Assembly (NCBI GenBank): GCA_007922305.1
Contig: ML677335.1
Span: 23,588,867-23,652,866 of the forward strand
Reading direction: 5' to 3'
Source: Dermatemys mawii
Taxonomy: Eukaryota > Chordata > Testudines > Dermatemydidae
DNA length: 64,000 nucleotides
The notes beneath the pieces are model-generated. The model ran no database searches. It was not told the origin of the DNA and saw only the letters and a program-made list of their open reading frames with translations. A program made the translations under genes and the position numbers. Shown one piece after another: positions 22,931 through 34,350 of the stretch. Numbering within the stretch: position 1 is the stretch's first letter; every line of letters begins with the position of its first letter.

Positions 22931-25900
22931 GTGATGTTGAAGGGTGCAGGAGAGAGACACAATCCAGCATGCAATTTATGTATATTTAAGTTTCAGTGAG
23001 GCCTAATAGCACCTCACTATATGCATTATTAGTTGGCATTTCTGTTTATTCCAAGTGAACTAAACTCTTCCCTGGTTCTGTGTGTGCCCAGGCCCTTACC
23101 CAAGCAGACACTCCGCCTTCCAGCATTAAAGGGCAAGCAGATGCTTCTGTCTTGGTCCAATCCTAGTCCAGGCTTTGAATCACCACTTGTCAGCAGTGTC
23201 ACTTCTGGAGTAAGGGACTCTTCCACCCACTGGACACTAAATGAGGCATGAACATTGTAACATTACTCCAATCCAAGATGGACAGTTCTCCCTATGACAA
23301 ACCACCTGCTCCTCCCTGCTGTGCAGGGTTATAATCTGCCATTGCAGTACATCCGTTTCTAGCAAAGGAGTGACTACTGCCTCCAACACTATGTTTGTGC
23401 TCCAAACCAAGCACAAAGGATGTTGATGGTGGGTGGTGCGGTGGGGTGAATAATACACTTATCTAAATACATTTATCTAAATGGTGTTTATTTTTCCCAT
23501 TAAAACAGATTAGATGATTGTATTGTTATCACTGTGGGGGTCTGGGGAGGATCACAAGGGAGATCAGGAAGCTGAATGGGATGAATCAGGAAGTTTTGTC
23601 CAACCCTGTCACCATTCTTTGCCATTGGTGGTGCAATGAGGAACTTTCTTGCTGCAGACAACTGTTCTTGAGAGGGTGTTTTATAATGCTGGTTTCATAA
23701 TTCAAGGTCTGGTAACAGAGAGAGGCTTAGATTTACAATGTGGCTTGCTCCAAGGTACAACACTGGACTCAGAAGCCCTAGAATGGAAGGCTATACATAG
23801 GCTTCCCTGTTCACTTCTCCTTCACCTGAACTAGAAACACTGGTCACAGCATCTGAGCCTTCAAGAACCCGAGGAGCCAACAGCTGCATCACAGCAGTGA
23901 AGCAGATTAACCTGAGGCCATTATAAACAATGGCTTGTGTGATTTCCCTACTGGAGCACGTATGTGGAGGCTAGATTGCACAGTTACAGATTATCTAAGT
24001 GAATCACATCTGATATTTTATATCAGACGTGTTTGAAGGGTTGTTGGTGTCATGCAAGCTCTTACTTCATTTACAATTCTTGGGGGGCTTTGTAATATGC
24101 AGATTACCAAAATCAAACTGGCTTGTGGATGTCAGGGAGTAAATATTTGATTAAACCTAGGCAGATGCACCATTATTCTGTGCTTTCGAAAAGCACGATT
24201 ATTCAAAATGCTTAATTAAAGAGATCTCCATGGTGCAGCAAATGAAGGCTCTAGTCTAACCTTTCACCTTCCATTCAAAGTGCTCACAGGCAAAATGATT
24301 TACTAACATCAGTTTAGACCAGAGTAGCTATTTGTCCACTCCAAATCAATAAGCACCACACAGTTTGGTAATTGATATAATTGTCCACAGATGTTCAGGA
24401 GAGTCCTAGGATTAATCAGTGCTACCAGACCCTGACTTCAATAATCTGTATGTGTCACTCATCCAAAGATGTTCTTAAAGGGCAAGGAAGTGTTTGGGTA
24501 ACAACACATCCAGGAAGAATTCTGTAACAGTATAAAGCTGAATACCGATGTAGATTTACAAACATTACTAGTGTTTATTGGGTGCTCAACTTGAGACACC
24601 TGAAAGGGGTCTGCTTTTCAGTGGATTGGTGCTCATTGCTTTGTGAAAATCAGTTATCTGCAAGCTGGGCCCCCAGGAATCGCTGTTCACCTTTGAAAAA
24701 TTAGAGTATAATTTTTAGAAAGGAAAGTTAGTATTCTTCTGAAGTAAAATAAAAGGCTATGCTATTCCAGGTTTGCTTCTATGATTCTTGAGCCTCTCAT
24801 GAGCCCAAGTATGGGGTCAAAGGGATAGAGTTGGCAGTCTACTGAAAAGAAACTCAGAGCTAGAGCAGTGAGGACATCAAAGGTTAGGACTGAAGTGTGT
24901 TAGCAGAGCCACAATGTGTCAGAATTCAGTACTGGGATAATAGAGGCAACACAGAGTTAATGGCAGGCCTAGGTGTTGTGCATTAGGATGGAGGTGTATT
25001 GTCAGCATCGAGTGGGGAAGGTTGCCTATTGCACCTAAGCAATTAGAGACCTTATCATGGGAAACAAATGAGTCCACAGCTGCATTAATTGCATCCGGAA
25101 ATGATCCTTCCAGCGTGAGTCCCTTTAGTCACCTGTTGCTTTTGCTTGTGTGATTAAATTTGGTCCTATGTGCAACCAGACTGAATTCTGTTGTCACATT
25201 GTATCCTCACTCTGCCAACATGCAAGAAAACATGCTGATTGAGATGGTTTTGCTGTACATTTGGCTAGTCCTCAGATAAGTCATGTTTAGTAGATGCAAA
25301 TTAGCATCATTAAGGGAGTAACTTGTCATTAAATGTAAAACTAAATCTCTCTCCATTACTTGTATTGAGAGTTACTGGAAATAACTTACTTTGTGGCATT
25401 CATGGAGCAAAACAGGTGCAGAGAAGATTTAATTGCCCTCTTCCTTAGTGGAAGTCAGGTGCCAAAATCCAACTGTCAGTAACAGGCAAGATAGAAATAA
25501 CAGCCCATCACAAAGGGGGGAGGCATTGCCTATAGAAGCCAGAACCTGCAGCACCAGAGAGCAAGGAGGAGAGGTAAACTGTACTCTTGCAACATGGCAT
25601 TGTTCCAGTTGCATACCCCTGTAGGCTAACTGATGCCAATCCATGACAGGATCTGCTATTTCATGTTCATCTATGATTCATGCCAGTCCCAATAATCCAA
25701 GTCATTCTATGACTATTTTCATTTGCTTTTAATATTATGGTTGTAGCAGGGCTTATAAATAGATAATAGTATAAAGGCCAAACAGAACTATATACAGGCA
25801 CAATGACTAGTTTAGAATTATGGGAAGAAGGGTGGTGGGGTTGTTAGAGACAATTGTTTTCCAATATAGTTTATGCTGCTAACAAAGCCTAGCCCTTTTC

Positions 25901-26559
25901 TAGGTGGTTTTTGTTTTAAATGCTGAGCTATCAGGCAGAGGCCAACCCTAATTATTTAGGAAGAAAAATGTTGGATGTTTTAGATTTTTCTGGCTCCACA
26001 ATTGAAAAACCAAATTTCTATTCAAACATGCTAGTTTAATGGAGACAGAGATGATTGAGGGAGAAGGAGCCAAGGAACTAGGAAATGACTTTAGAAGCAG
26101 ATGTTTTTTAAATCATTGTGGAAGGCTTAAAAACTAATCCAAGGCCTGGGGAAATTTTGCATGTACTCTTAAAACAGGAGAGTGACTAAACTGTTCTAGC
26201 AAGAGGAGAGGAGAGAAGGGGAGCACTGGTGAGAACAGAGGTGGATGCGAAGCAAGGTTAAAATTCATAGGTGTAGCTCCCCTCTCTGCTAAAATGTGAA
26301 CTTTGAACCCCAGCAGGAAGGCGGCAGCAGCCCGTCTTTTTATTTCCCCCCAGCATGTTGCGGGATTCTTCAGCCCCATTTACAAACTGCAGATATCGCT
26401 AGGTGCTTTGGGCCAGAGCCTGGGCCGTGTAAATCCGAACTAGCCCCCATGGTATTGATGGAGCTGCTCTGGCTTTACGCACACTGAAGGGATCCGCACC
26501 TGCCCCTGGGGACACTGGGTTAACGTCAGGGCTTTGCTCTGCCAGCTGCTTCCATGGTT
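22931..26559. other. Intergenic sequence upstream of CDH23, no gene seen
   Basis: No exon or clear transposon recognised. An 8-bp stem with a 3-nt loop lies at 24009-24027 (TCTGATAT/ATATCAGA). Composition turns GC-rich from about 26.5 kb. Confidence 0.5.
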
Positions 26560-28680
26560 CTGCAAACTCCCAGAGCGGGCCGGGGAAGGGGCGATCGCTG
26601 TCCAGCGAGCAGCGGTATTTAGATACCTACACTCCTGCTCCCCAGGCAGGTGAAAAGCCGCCGCCGCCCTGTGAGCAAGCGAGAGCGGAGACAGCGCGCG
26701 GTGCTCTCTTCGCCTTGCGAGGGGAGGCTCGGAGAAGCAGGGAACTGACTCACTGGCAAACAGCACCAGCTGCCGCACCTGAGTCTGGTTTCTGCGCTCC
26801 GCTCCGCTTCTCCCCGGGGGAGTTGCAGTCACCAAAGCAGCAACTACCATGACATCAGCTGAGGGCAGTTTAACGCGCACTGAAATATTCATTACCTGGC
26901 AATGAAGCGCTGCCTCCTTGCAAAGTGAGCAGCAGCAGCAGCTGTGCTGCCTGCACGCCTTCCCCTCCCCTCCCTCGTTTGCTACCGAGGGGCTCAGTTT
27001 ACTCCTATTGTTTCCAAAGCCGGGGTGCGTTCGGATCCCTGGGAGTCCCTGATGGCGCTGCCGCCACGGAACCCCGCAGCACCCTCTCCCTCTGCTCCGC
27101 GGCTCTAGCGGAGGGGAGCAGTGTAAACGGATCTAAGAAGCCAAAGTTATCCGCGGACGCCATGGCCTCGGATGGAGCCGTCAGCGAGGCGCTGGGCTAC
27201 AGCAGGGCTTCCCCAGTGTGCGCTGGGCTGTGAGAGCATCCCTGGGCGCGGGGAGGCTCGCGCCGAATCAAGCCGTGTGAACGTTCCGTGCGCGCAGCGG
27301 AGCCGCGATCGTTGGTGGGCAATGGAAACGGGCTGGAAGTGGCGGGGAAGGGCTCTGAGCTGGAGTTGACAGCGGATCTCTCCCTGCCGGCCCTGAACTT
27401 TCCAGCCCTTGCCAGGGACTCGTTAGCCCAGAGGAAGGGACCGGGGGCGGTGGGGGAGGAATTTCCAACCTTGCAGCCTCTTCAGGGGCAGAGCGAGCCT
27501 CCTCCCGCCTCATTACAGAGCAAGCGGTCCCCAGACGCGGGGCGCCCCCGGGCCTCAGGTAAGGCAAAGTTTGACAACCTCCGGCTCATCCTCCGCTCGG
27601 TAGCTGTGGGCGTGATCGTGTCTAGCCTGGTGGGGTGAGACACTTGTTACCTCGCAGCCCGTTTCTCTGCCTCGGCCGTTGGGTGAGGAGACAAAGTCCC
27701 TCGTTTCGTGTTTGGGGGTGGGGGGGGGGGGAAGCAGCCAGCCCAGCTTGGACGACCAATATTTGAAATACGACGCGAAAGCAACAACCGGGCTAATTCC
27801 CCGCGGGCTCCCCGTCCCCAGCGCGCTTCGCTTCTGTTCTACAAGGAAACTTTTTATTCTTCTCCCTGTCCGATGGCCCCGGGAAAAGGGGCTTTTCCGG
27901 GGGATCGCCCGCCCCGATTGGATTCCTGGGCCTGTGCTCCTTTAAAAATAGGTTAACAGCCCCCGCCGCCCTTCCCGTTCCTGGCAATCTGCTGAGATGG
28001 GGCATCCCTCGGGGGTGGTAAGTTTCTGACCATTTGTAGTTCCCTTCCAAACGCCGCCAGCGCTCTGGGCATCGCGGGGTCCGGGGCCGGGCCGGGGAGC
28101 TGCCTGGGTTTGGCCAGGGATGAGGGGCCCCGCCTAGACCTGCAGCCCCGCTAGGTGATGGGGGGCAGGGGAGTCTTCTGACCAACAAGTCGAATCGTAT
28201 TGATCTGGTGCCATGGACGCGCCTTGCTCTCCAGGCGCCCGGCCCGTTCACCCCGTTGGCAGCTCAGAGGCAGCTTTCCTGTAGTAACCCCCGCGCCCTG
28301 GCGCGGGATCGCAGCGCCTCGGCTCGCAGCCGCACCCTTGGCAGGCCGGACTCCCAGCTCTGCCAGGCCGAGCCGCGGGGCAGGGGGAAGAGGCGAGCCA
28401 TGTGCCGCCCCTCGCTCGCACCGCTGCCGGCTTGGGGGCGCGGTCAGCCCCGGCGGCTTGGCCTCCAAACACCAGACGGGGAAGCCCGGACGTACAGCTG
28501 AGAGGTCCCGGAGCGTCTCGCTGCTCGGACTAGCCGTAGGGGCGTAGCGTCTTGTAGGCTGGAATGTGTCCTGGCGGGCGAGTGTTGGACTTTGGGAGGC
28601 TAATGGGGCGCGGTGTCAGACTGGTCCCCGCTTTGCGCTCGGGGGGGGCTGGTAACTCCACCAGATCGCGCAAGAGGGGC
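26560..28680. promoter_or_regulatory. CDH23: CpG island, probable CDH23 promoter
   Basis: About 2.1 kb of GC-rich, CpG-dense DNA (for example GGGGCGATCGC, GCGAGAGCGG, CCGCGATCG) in an otherwise AT-rich window. It lies upstream of the CDH23 signal-peptide exon on the same strand, where mammalian CDH23 has a non-coding first exon before a long intron. A consensus AP-1 site TGACTCA is at 26746-26752. No TATA box stands out. The start of transcription cannot be fixed from sequence. Long open frames on both strands here reflect GC-richness. Confidence 0.8.
27300..27558 (+). other. CDH23: Candidate CDH23 exon 1 (5' UTR), 3' boundary at 27558
   Basis: A strong donor, CCTCAG|GTAAGG, has its GT at 27559. 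A second donor-like site, GG|GTGAGA, follows about 75 bp later. The exon start is unknown and the left coordinate is nominal. In mammals CDH23 exon 1 is untranslated and the ATG is in exon 2, which matches the ATG at 53886. This is an inference from gene structure, not from a transcript. Confidence 0.45.
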
Positions 28681-28798
28681 TGTTTAAAAATAATAATCCG
28701 TACGGAGGGAAGGCTCTTTGCAAGGCTAGTTTGATAACTGGCCTTTATTGCTCATCCTACCACGACTCCGGTGCCAATTGCTCCTGTCCAGAAAGGTT

Positions 28799-28870
28799 AC
28801 TATTTATTATTTCTATAGTGCCTGAGGGTACGTGACTGACAGACAAACTCTGTCCTGAGACCGGTCTAAA
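28799..28870 (-). repeat. SINE tail fragment (-)
   Basis: ACTATTTATTATTTCTATAG followed by TGCCTGAGGG...CTCTGTCCTGAGACC. It is diverged but in the order of the reverse SINE tail. Confidence 0.5.
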
Positions 28871-29109
28871 CTAGGCAATGGAGGGCAAAGATTAAAAGGA
28901 AGATGGACGAGGACCAGGAGAGAGTCTCTCATTTTGTGTACCTTTGGGCCCTGATTCTGCAATGAGAACCATGGAGTGGCCTTCTGCCTGCATGGAACTC
29001 GTGACCGGATCAGACCTTGGACGGTTCCTGTTGGTCCGGGGTGTCCTTTTTGGGTGAAGGAAGTGAATTTGAATTAATATGTCAACATATTAACACATCA
29101 AAATAGAAA

Positions 29110-30382
29110 TGATCAATTCGTGAGCACATTAGAGTAATAAGTAATAGCCAACATGACTTATTCTTAATAAATCAATGTCAAACCTACCTACTTTCCTTAT
29201 TTGATAGGGTTAACAGCCTACTGCATAGGAGGGAAGCCATAGTTATGGCATATCTTTATTTTAGTAAGGCTTTTGACACCATCCCATATGACATGCTCTT
29301 AAACAAACTAGGGGAATTACTATAAGCTGGCTGCATAACTGGGTGAGAGAGCATACTCAGAGTATTTATCAATGATTCACTTTCAGATTGGGAGGATGTA
29401 TCTAGTGGGGTCCCCATGGGTCTGTCCAGTGTCCACTACTAGTCAGTATTTTCATTAATGACTTGGATAATGGAATATAAAGTATCCTTAGAATTTGCAG
29501 GTAACTCCAAAGTGGGAGGGTTGCAAGCTGTATGGAGAACAGGAATTGAAAATAATCTTGATAGATTAGAGAGATGGTCTGAAATCAACAAGATGAAATT
29601 CAATGAAGAAAATTGCAAAGTACTACAATTAAGAAGGGGAAAAAAATCAAATGCACCACTACAAAATAGGGAAGAAGTGGCTAGGTAGTAGTACTGCATT
29701 ATAGCTGATTACACACTGAATATCAGTCAAGAGTGTGATGCAGTTGTGAAAAAGGCTAATATCTTTCTGGGGTGTATTAACAAATGTGTCGTCTATAAGA
29801 GAGGCAGGAACTGTCCTGCTCTATTTGGCACTAGTGAAGCCTTGGCTGGGGTACTGTGTCCAGTTCTGGAAGCCACACTTTAAGAAAGATATGGACAAAG
29901 TGGAGAGAGTCTGGAAGAGAGCAACAGAAATGATAAGATTTAGAAAACCTGGCCTGTGAGGAAAGATTTAAAAAGAACTGGGCATGTTTAGTCTTGAGAA
30001 AAGAAGGCTGTGGGTGGGAGGAGTGGAAGGGGAACCTGATAAGTCTTCAGATATGTTAAGGGCTGTTTATAAAGGAGACAGTGATCAATTGTTCTCCGTG
30101 TCCACTGAAGATAGGACAAGATGTAATGGGCTTAATCTGCAGCGAGGTAGATTGAGGTTAGATAGTTGGAAAAACTTTCTAACTATAAGGGTAATTAAGT
30201 TCTGGAATAGACTTCCAAGGGAGGCTGTGGAATCCCCATCATTTGGAGTTTTAAGGAACAGGCTAGACAAACAACTGTCAGGGATGAGCTAAATGTATTT
30301 GGTCCTGCCATCGGGGCAGGGGGCTGGACTAGCTGACCTCTCAAAATCTCTTTCAGTCCAAAATGTCTATGATTCTATTTTT
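29110..30382 (+). pseudogene. CR1 LINE, 5'-truncated, dead reverse transcriptase
   Basis: A 3' fragment of a CR1 retrotransposon ORF2. It starts in the RT domain: 'YFSKAFDTIP' near 29260-29290 is motif A. 'DWEDVSSGVP' and 'FINDLDNG' follow, separated by stops. The catalytic FADD motif reads FAGN (29494-29505), so the active-site aspartates are lost. Downstream, 'DRLERWSEINKMKFNEE', 'CDAVVKKAN' and 'NFLTIRVIKFWNRLPREAVE' follow the usual CR1 order to the stop before 30296. The 3' end carries the CR1 hallmark TATGATTCTAT (30367-30377). Stops and frame changes break it in several places. It lies in the sense direction of CDH23 intron 1. Confidence 0.9.
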
Positions 30383-30417
30383 TTCTTATATGTTGTATCC
30401 ACATCCTCCAACCTTTG

Positions 30418-30550
30418 CTTGTTTATATCTTTAGATTGTAAGTTCTCCGGGACAGAGATTCTCTTCTATGTTTGTACAACACAATTGGGTCTTGCTACTC
30501 CTCTCAATCTTTGGGTGCTACCATAACATAAGCACTTACTAATAATAATT
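30418..30550 (+). repeat. SINE tail fragment (+)
   Basis: TTTATATCTTTAGATTGTAAG, then TTTGTACAACACAATTGGG and an (AAT)n end. It is directly downstream of the CR1 copy. Confidence 0.7.
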
Positions 30551-32311
30551 CATATTTGAGAGAGAAGCAGGGTCTGGCAAGAGGTCGACCATGGAAGGAA
30601 ATCTGAATGGAGACCAGTTTGAAAGCTGTGTGGGATGTAGACTCTTGGAGGATATTCCAGTTCTGAGGGCTCATAATCACCTGTTTAATGTGGTACGATC
30701 TGCCAGTAGCAGTTTCCAGAAAGAGCTGCTTAGTGCCACAGGGTCTTACTGAAGTGGAGATATCATTTGTAGATGCACTCAGCATAGCTGTACCATTAAA
30801 TGAAAAATTCAGGGAGACCAAAATGATCACAAGACAAAGAAGAGTATTTCTTCTTGCCTTGAGATCACCATGACAAAGAGGAAGCCATTGAAGCACCTGG
30901 AGAAGTTTTAAATCACAGTGTAGAAAAGAAAAAGTAAAGGAGTATTTCAGGGAAGCAATGGTAGTAAAGGAATAATCAATCTACTGTTGTTATTGCATGA
31001 GGCAACTTCTTTTCTTCTTTGGAAAGATATCATAAAGTTGATTCACTCAAACTGAGGTCCTATAGAGGCCAGTGTTTTCCCATGACTCAAGAGTCTTGGC
31101 TGAGTGCCAAAAGACAGACCTCTAGATTTTTATTTTTAACTGTGAGCTTTTCCTGGGGATTTTCATATAATGATCAAGGTTAAGTAAAGAAGTCTGCCCT
31201 AGTGAGACAAGGTAAGTGCCACCCTCAGTAGTTCAGCTGTGGAATATGAGAAGGCAAACTGAAGTATCTGGGGTGTGCCTGAGGAAGAGGACAGTCTAGA
31301 ATCTGGCATGTCTAGTGATTGACATGCCCTGTTGCAGTAGTACCTGCCTAGTGAAAGTCTTCAGGAAAGGGACAGAGACTAGGAAGAATACACCTGTCCC
31401 AAGGCTGCAGCAAGCTGCCTGGGCCACCATTGAGCAACAGGGACATATTGGTGAGTGGAAGGGATGTTCACGAAGTACGTTAATAACTTAGTGGAAATGT
31501 CAGTGTGAGCACTGCTCTGTATGCCAAGAAATCACTGCTCTGATTGCAGGAGTATGTTTGCATTTCTTATTACTTAACATTGTGTTTTTTAAATGTATAT
31601 TTGCTTCCATGATACGGGCTGTTGGGAGTGCAAGTTTCTTCTGGAGTGGGAATGAGGTGAGCAAGGCTGCCACGTGAGTAGATGAGATACCAAGTTGAAG
31701 GGGAGGATGCATAGTGATTACAGAAGAAATGTACGGTGGTTTTGATTTTGACAAATGTCATTGTCATGTCAGTTTCTTTGCATTCAAGACTTTGCAAATC
31801 AAAGGCCAAATGACTCCTGGTTTTGATTTTGGATGTGAGGCAGGAAGCAGCGAAAGGTTCCAAACTTTTTAAGACAGATAGTAGAAAAAGGAAGACCACT
31901 GAACTTCCAAAAGAGCATAAGGTCAAGGAATGTGACTGTACCACAGGAGCAAGGGTTTGAATTAAGCCTCATCTGCAGTTGTTCCTAAGAACATTAAAAA
32001 AAAATAACCGAACAGAACTGCTTTATAGCTAATGAGAGATGGGGGTATATTAAAACAAATAAAATACAATATTGAAATAGAAAATGGCTTTTTTGACAAA
32101 ACAATGTTTTACAAATGAGTTTTTTAATAAAAAATTATTTGGTTTTCAGGTTGTCTTTTTTAAAAATTAGAAACAAACTCTAAAAAATAATATTTCATTG
32201 AAGTTCTTCAGTGGAAAACAAATCCTTTTCTAACCGGCTCGATTTGTCTGGCCAGTGTGGATGGCCTCAAATTCTGTAAGAACAGTGGCTCTCACTATTT
32301 GGTTAAAAGAA

Positions 32312-32690
32312 TGAGGAGTACTTGTTGTACCTTAGAGACTAACAAATTTATTTGGGTGTAAGCTTTCATGGGCTAAAACCCACTTCATCAGATGCATAGA
32401 GCAGAAAATACAGTAGGAAGATAGATATATATATACACACACACACACAGAGAACATGAAAAGGTGGGAGTTGTCATACCACTTCTAACGAGACAAATCA
32501 ATTAAGGTGGGCTATTATCAGCAGGAGAAAAAGAACTTTTGCAGTGATAATCAGGATGGCCCATTTCAAACAGTTGACAAGAAGGTGCGAGTAACAATAG
32601 GGGGGAAAATTAGCGTGGGGAAATAGTTTGTGTAACCTACACAATAATTAGATCATGATTAATTGCCATTTTAAACATGTCTGGGGAAAA
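32312..32690. repeat. Unclassified interspersed repeat with internal (TA)n(CA)n
   Basis: Opens with GTACTTGTTGTACCTTAGAG, continues AAGCTTTCATGGGCTAAAAC and CACTTCATCAGATGCATAGA, then an (AT)/(AC) run at 32424-32450 and GAACATGAAAAGGTGGGAG. I know this wording as a very common reptile repeat but cannot name its class. It is non-coding. Confidence 0.6.
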
Positions 32691-33647
32691 ACAGTTTAGT
32701 TATTAACATTCAATTAAAAAATAACCAGAATTCTTGACAATGTAAGTTTTATTTTGCATAAGTATGAAGCAAGAAGGTGATGGGCTGAGGCAGCCTGGTT
32801 TATGAGATGAACTATGTGTGACGTGAAACAATTCACTGCCTGTGTTGAATTAACAACTGAGCTATTAGAGGAAAAAACAGCAACTTTAGAAGCTCTATTG
32901 CAGGCAGAGAGAGGAATAGCAGAATAAAAGCTCTGTGGATACCGAGAGAAGAGAGCCCAGAGATGGGTAAAGACCATTAATTAGCTCTGTCTAGTGTCCT
33001 TGGGAGTCTGGTGCTGAACAACAAAGAAGGGACAATGTAGCTGAACTCCAAACCATGTGCAGTGTTTGGGGACTTCCCTGTGTAACTCCTGGGTTCTCTG
33101 GCACAACGCAGGGTCTCTTATGTGATTGGAGAGTTTACAGTTAGACAGATTTCTCTATGCAAAATGACAGATTCAAGACAAGTCCCAAGTTAAGTGGAGC
33201 GGAGAATCCCCTTCTCTTTCTCTCTCATGTTCCTCTTAGCTCTCCCCTTATCCCCATCTGCCTCCACTGTGTCTGGAGCTGCTGCTCCTTTCCACTGCTT
33301 AGGGATGCTGAAGATTTCATGAGTTTTCAGGCCCATGTAAATCGGCCTTTTCTGACCTGGAACTAAAACTGTGTTTTGAGGGGAAGAGGGTGCTTTGGAT
33401 CTGGGTTCCTCAAAATTAGGGTGTGGGGAGGTTTGGAGGACCTCATCTCTAGTAGTGCTGCAGGTAGAGCTTGAGAGATCATGTGTATCGGAGAGCAACC
33501 TAGATTTCACTCCGTGTGAAACGGGATGAAATGTCATCAGGGACTCCTGTCACTTGCTCTGTTCCTCAGTTATTTTGGCAGAGGATGTCACCTGCTCTGT
33601 TTCTTCCCAACAGTCCCCACCTGACATTGTTTCCCAGTAACAAGGAT

Positions 33648-33768
33648 AAGGTGACCAGATGTTCTGATTTTATAGGAACAGTCCCAGTTTATGGGTCTTT
33701 TTCTTATATAGGCTCCTATAACCCCCCCGCCCCATCCTGATTTTTCCATTTGCTGTCTCATCATCCTA
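33648..33768. mobile_element. MITE, GTGACCAGATG family, copy 1
   Basis: About 120 bp, from AAGGTGACCAGATGTTCTG to GCTGTCTCATCATCCT. The interior TTTTATAGGAACAGTCCC...TTTTTCTTATATAGGC matches the copies at 40121 and 42288. The termini are imperfect inverted repeats. Confidence 0.8.
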
Positions 33769-33895
33769 AACAAGGAGGCTGTGAAGGCAGCATAGTGTAA
33801 TGGGTAACTACAGCTGGCTGAAAATTTTTCCAGTGGAATGTTTTTCCATCAGAAAATGCTGATTCATCTAATCAAAATGTCTTGCTGTATAACAG

Positions 33896-34350
33896 TGTGT
33901 CCTGCCCCTTTAAGGGCCAGGAGGCCTTGGGTCAGGCAGCCCTGTCTAATTAGCCCTGCTCCACTACATCTGTGTTGGGTGTGGGACTTAAAAGGGGTCA
34001 GAATAGGAGCCAAGGGGACTCTAGCTAGGTGGGACCAGTTGTTCAATACAAGACAGAAGGCTGGGCTGAGGAAGAAGCTGTAGGTGCCTGTTGTGGGGAG
34101 GAAGACTAGCTCCTGCATGGAGGAAAGGAACTGAAACCACTTCTGAGAAGTAGGACTGGGGTTCTCCTGACTCAAGTGCGGGGGAGATGCACTAAATTGG
34201 GGCTGGGGCCTGGAGGGAAAGAATGTAATGACTAAATAAATTCAACCCCAGAAGGGAGAGTTCTAATTGCCATTGAATTGTGAGGTGGAGTCTTGTGAGA
34301 GAGGGAAACTGAGGCAAGATGCTGCAGTGTCACTTCTGTCCATAAGGGGG
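33896..34350 (+). mobile_element. Candidate LTR fragment
   Basis: TGTGTCCTGCCCCTTTAAGG opening, a retroelement-like body, AATAAA within GACTAAATAAATTC (34232-34245), and a G-rich 3' end (CATAAGGGGGAGTG). This resembles a reptile LTR by memory. No target-site duplication could be found. Confidence 0.4.

Noticed and set aside
24009..24027. Short AT hairpin as a terminator or regulatory RNA
   Set aside because: An 8-bp AT stem is expected by chance in AT-rich vertebrate DNA.
26925..28547. Many long open frames on both strands of the CpG island
   Set aside because: GC-rich DNA has few stop codons. None shows a recognised domain, and they overlap each other on all frames. Only the 27234-27638 frame is kept as a low-interest finding.
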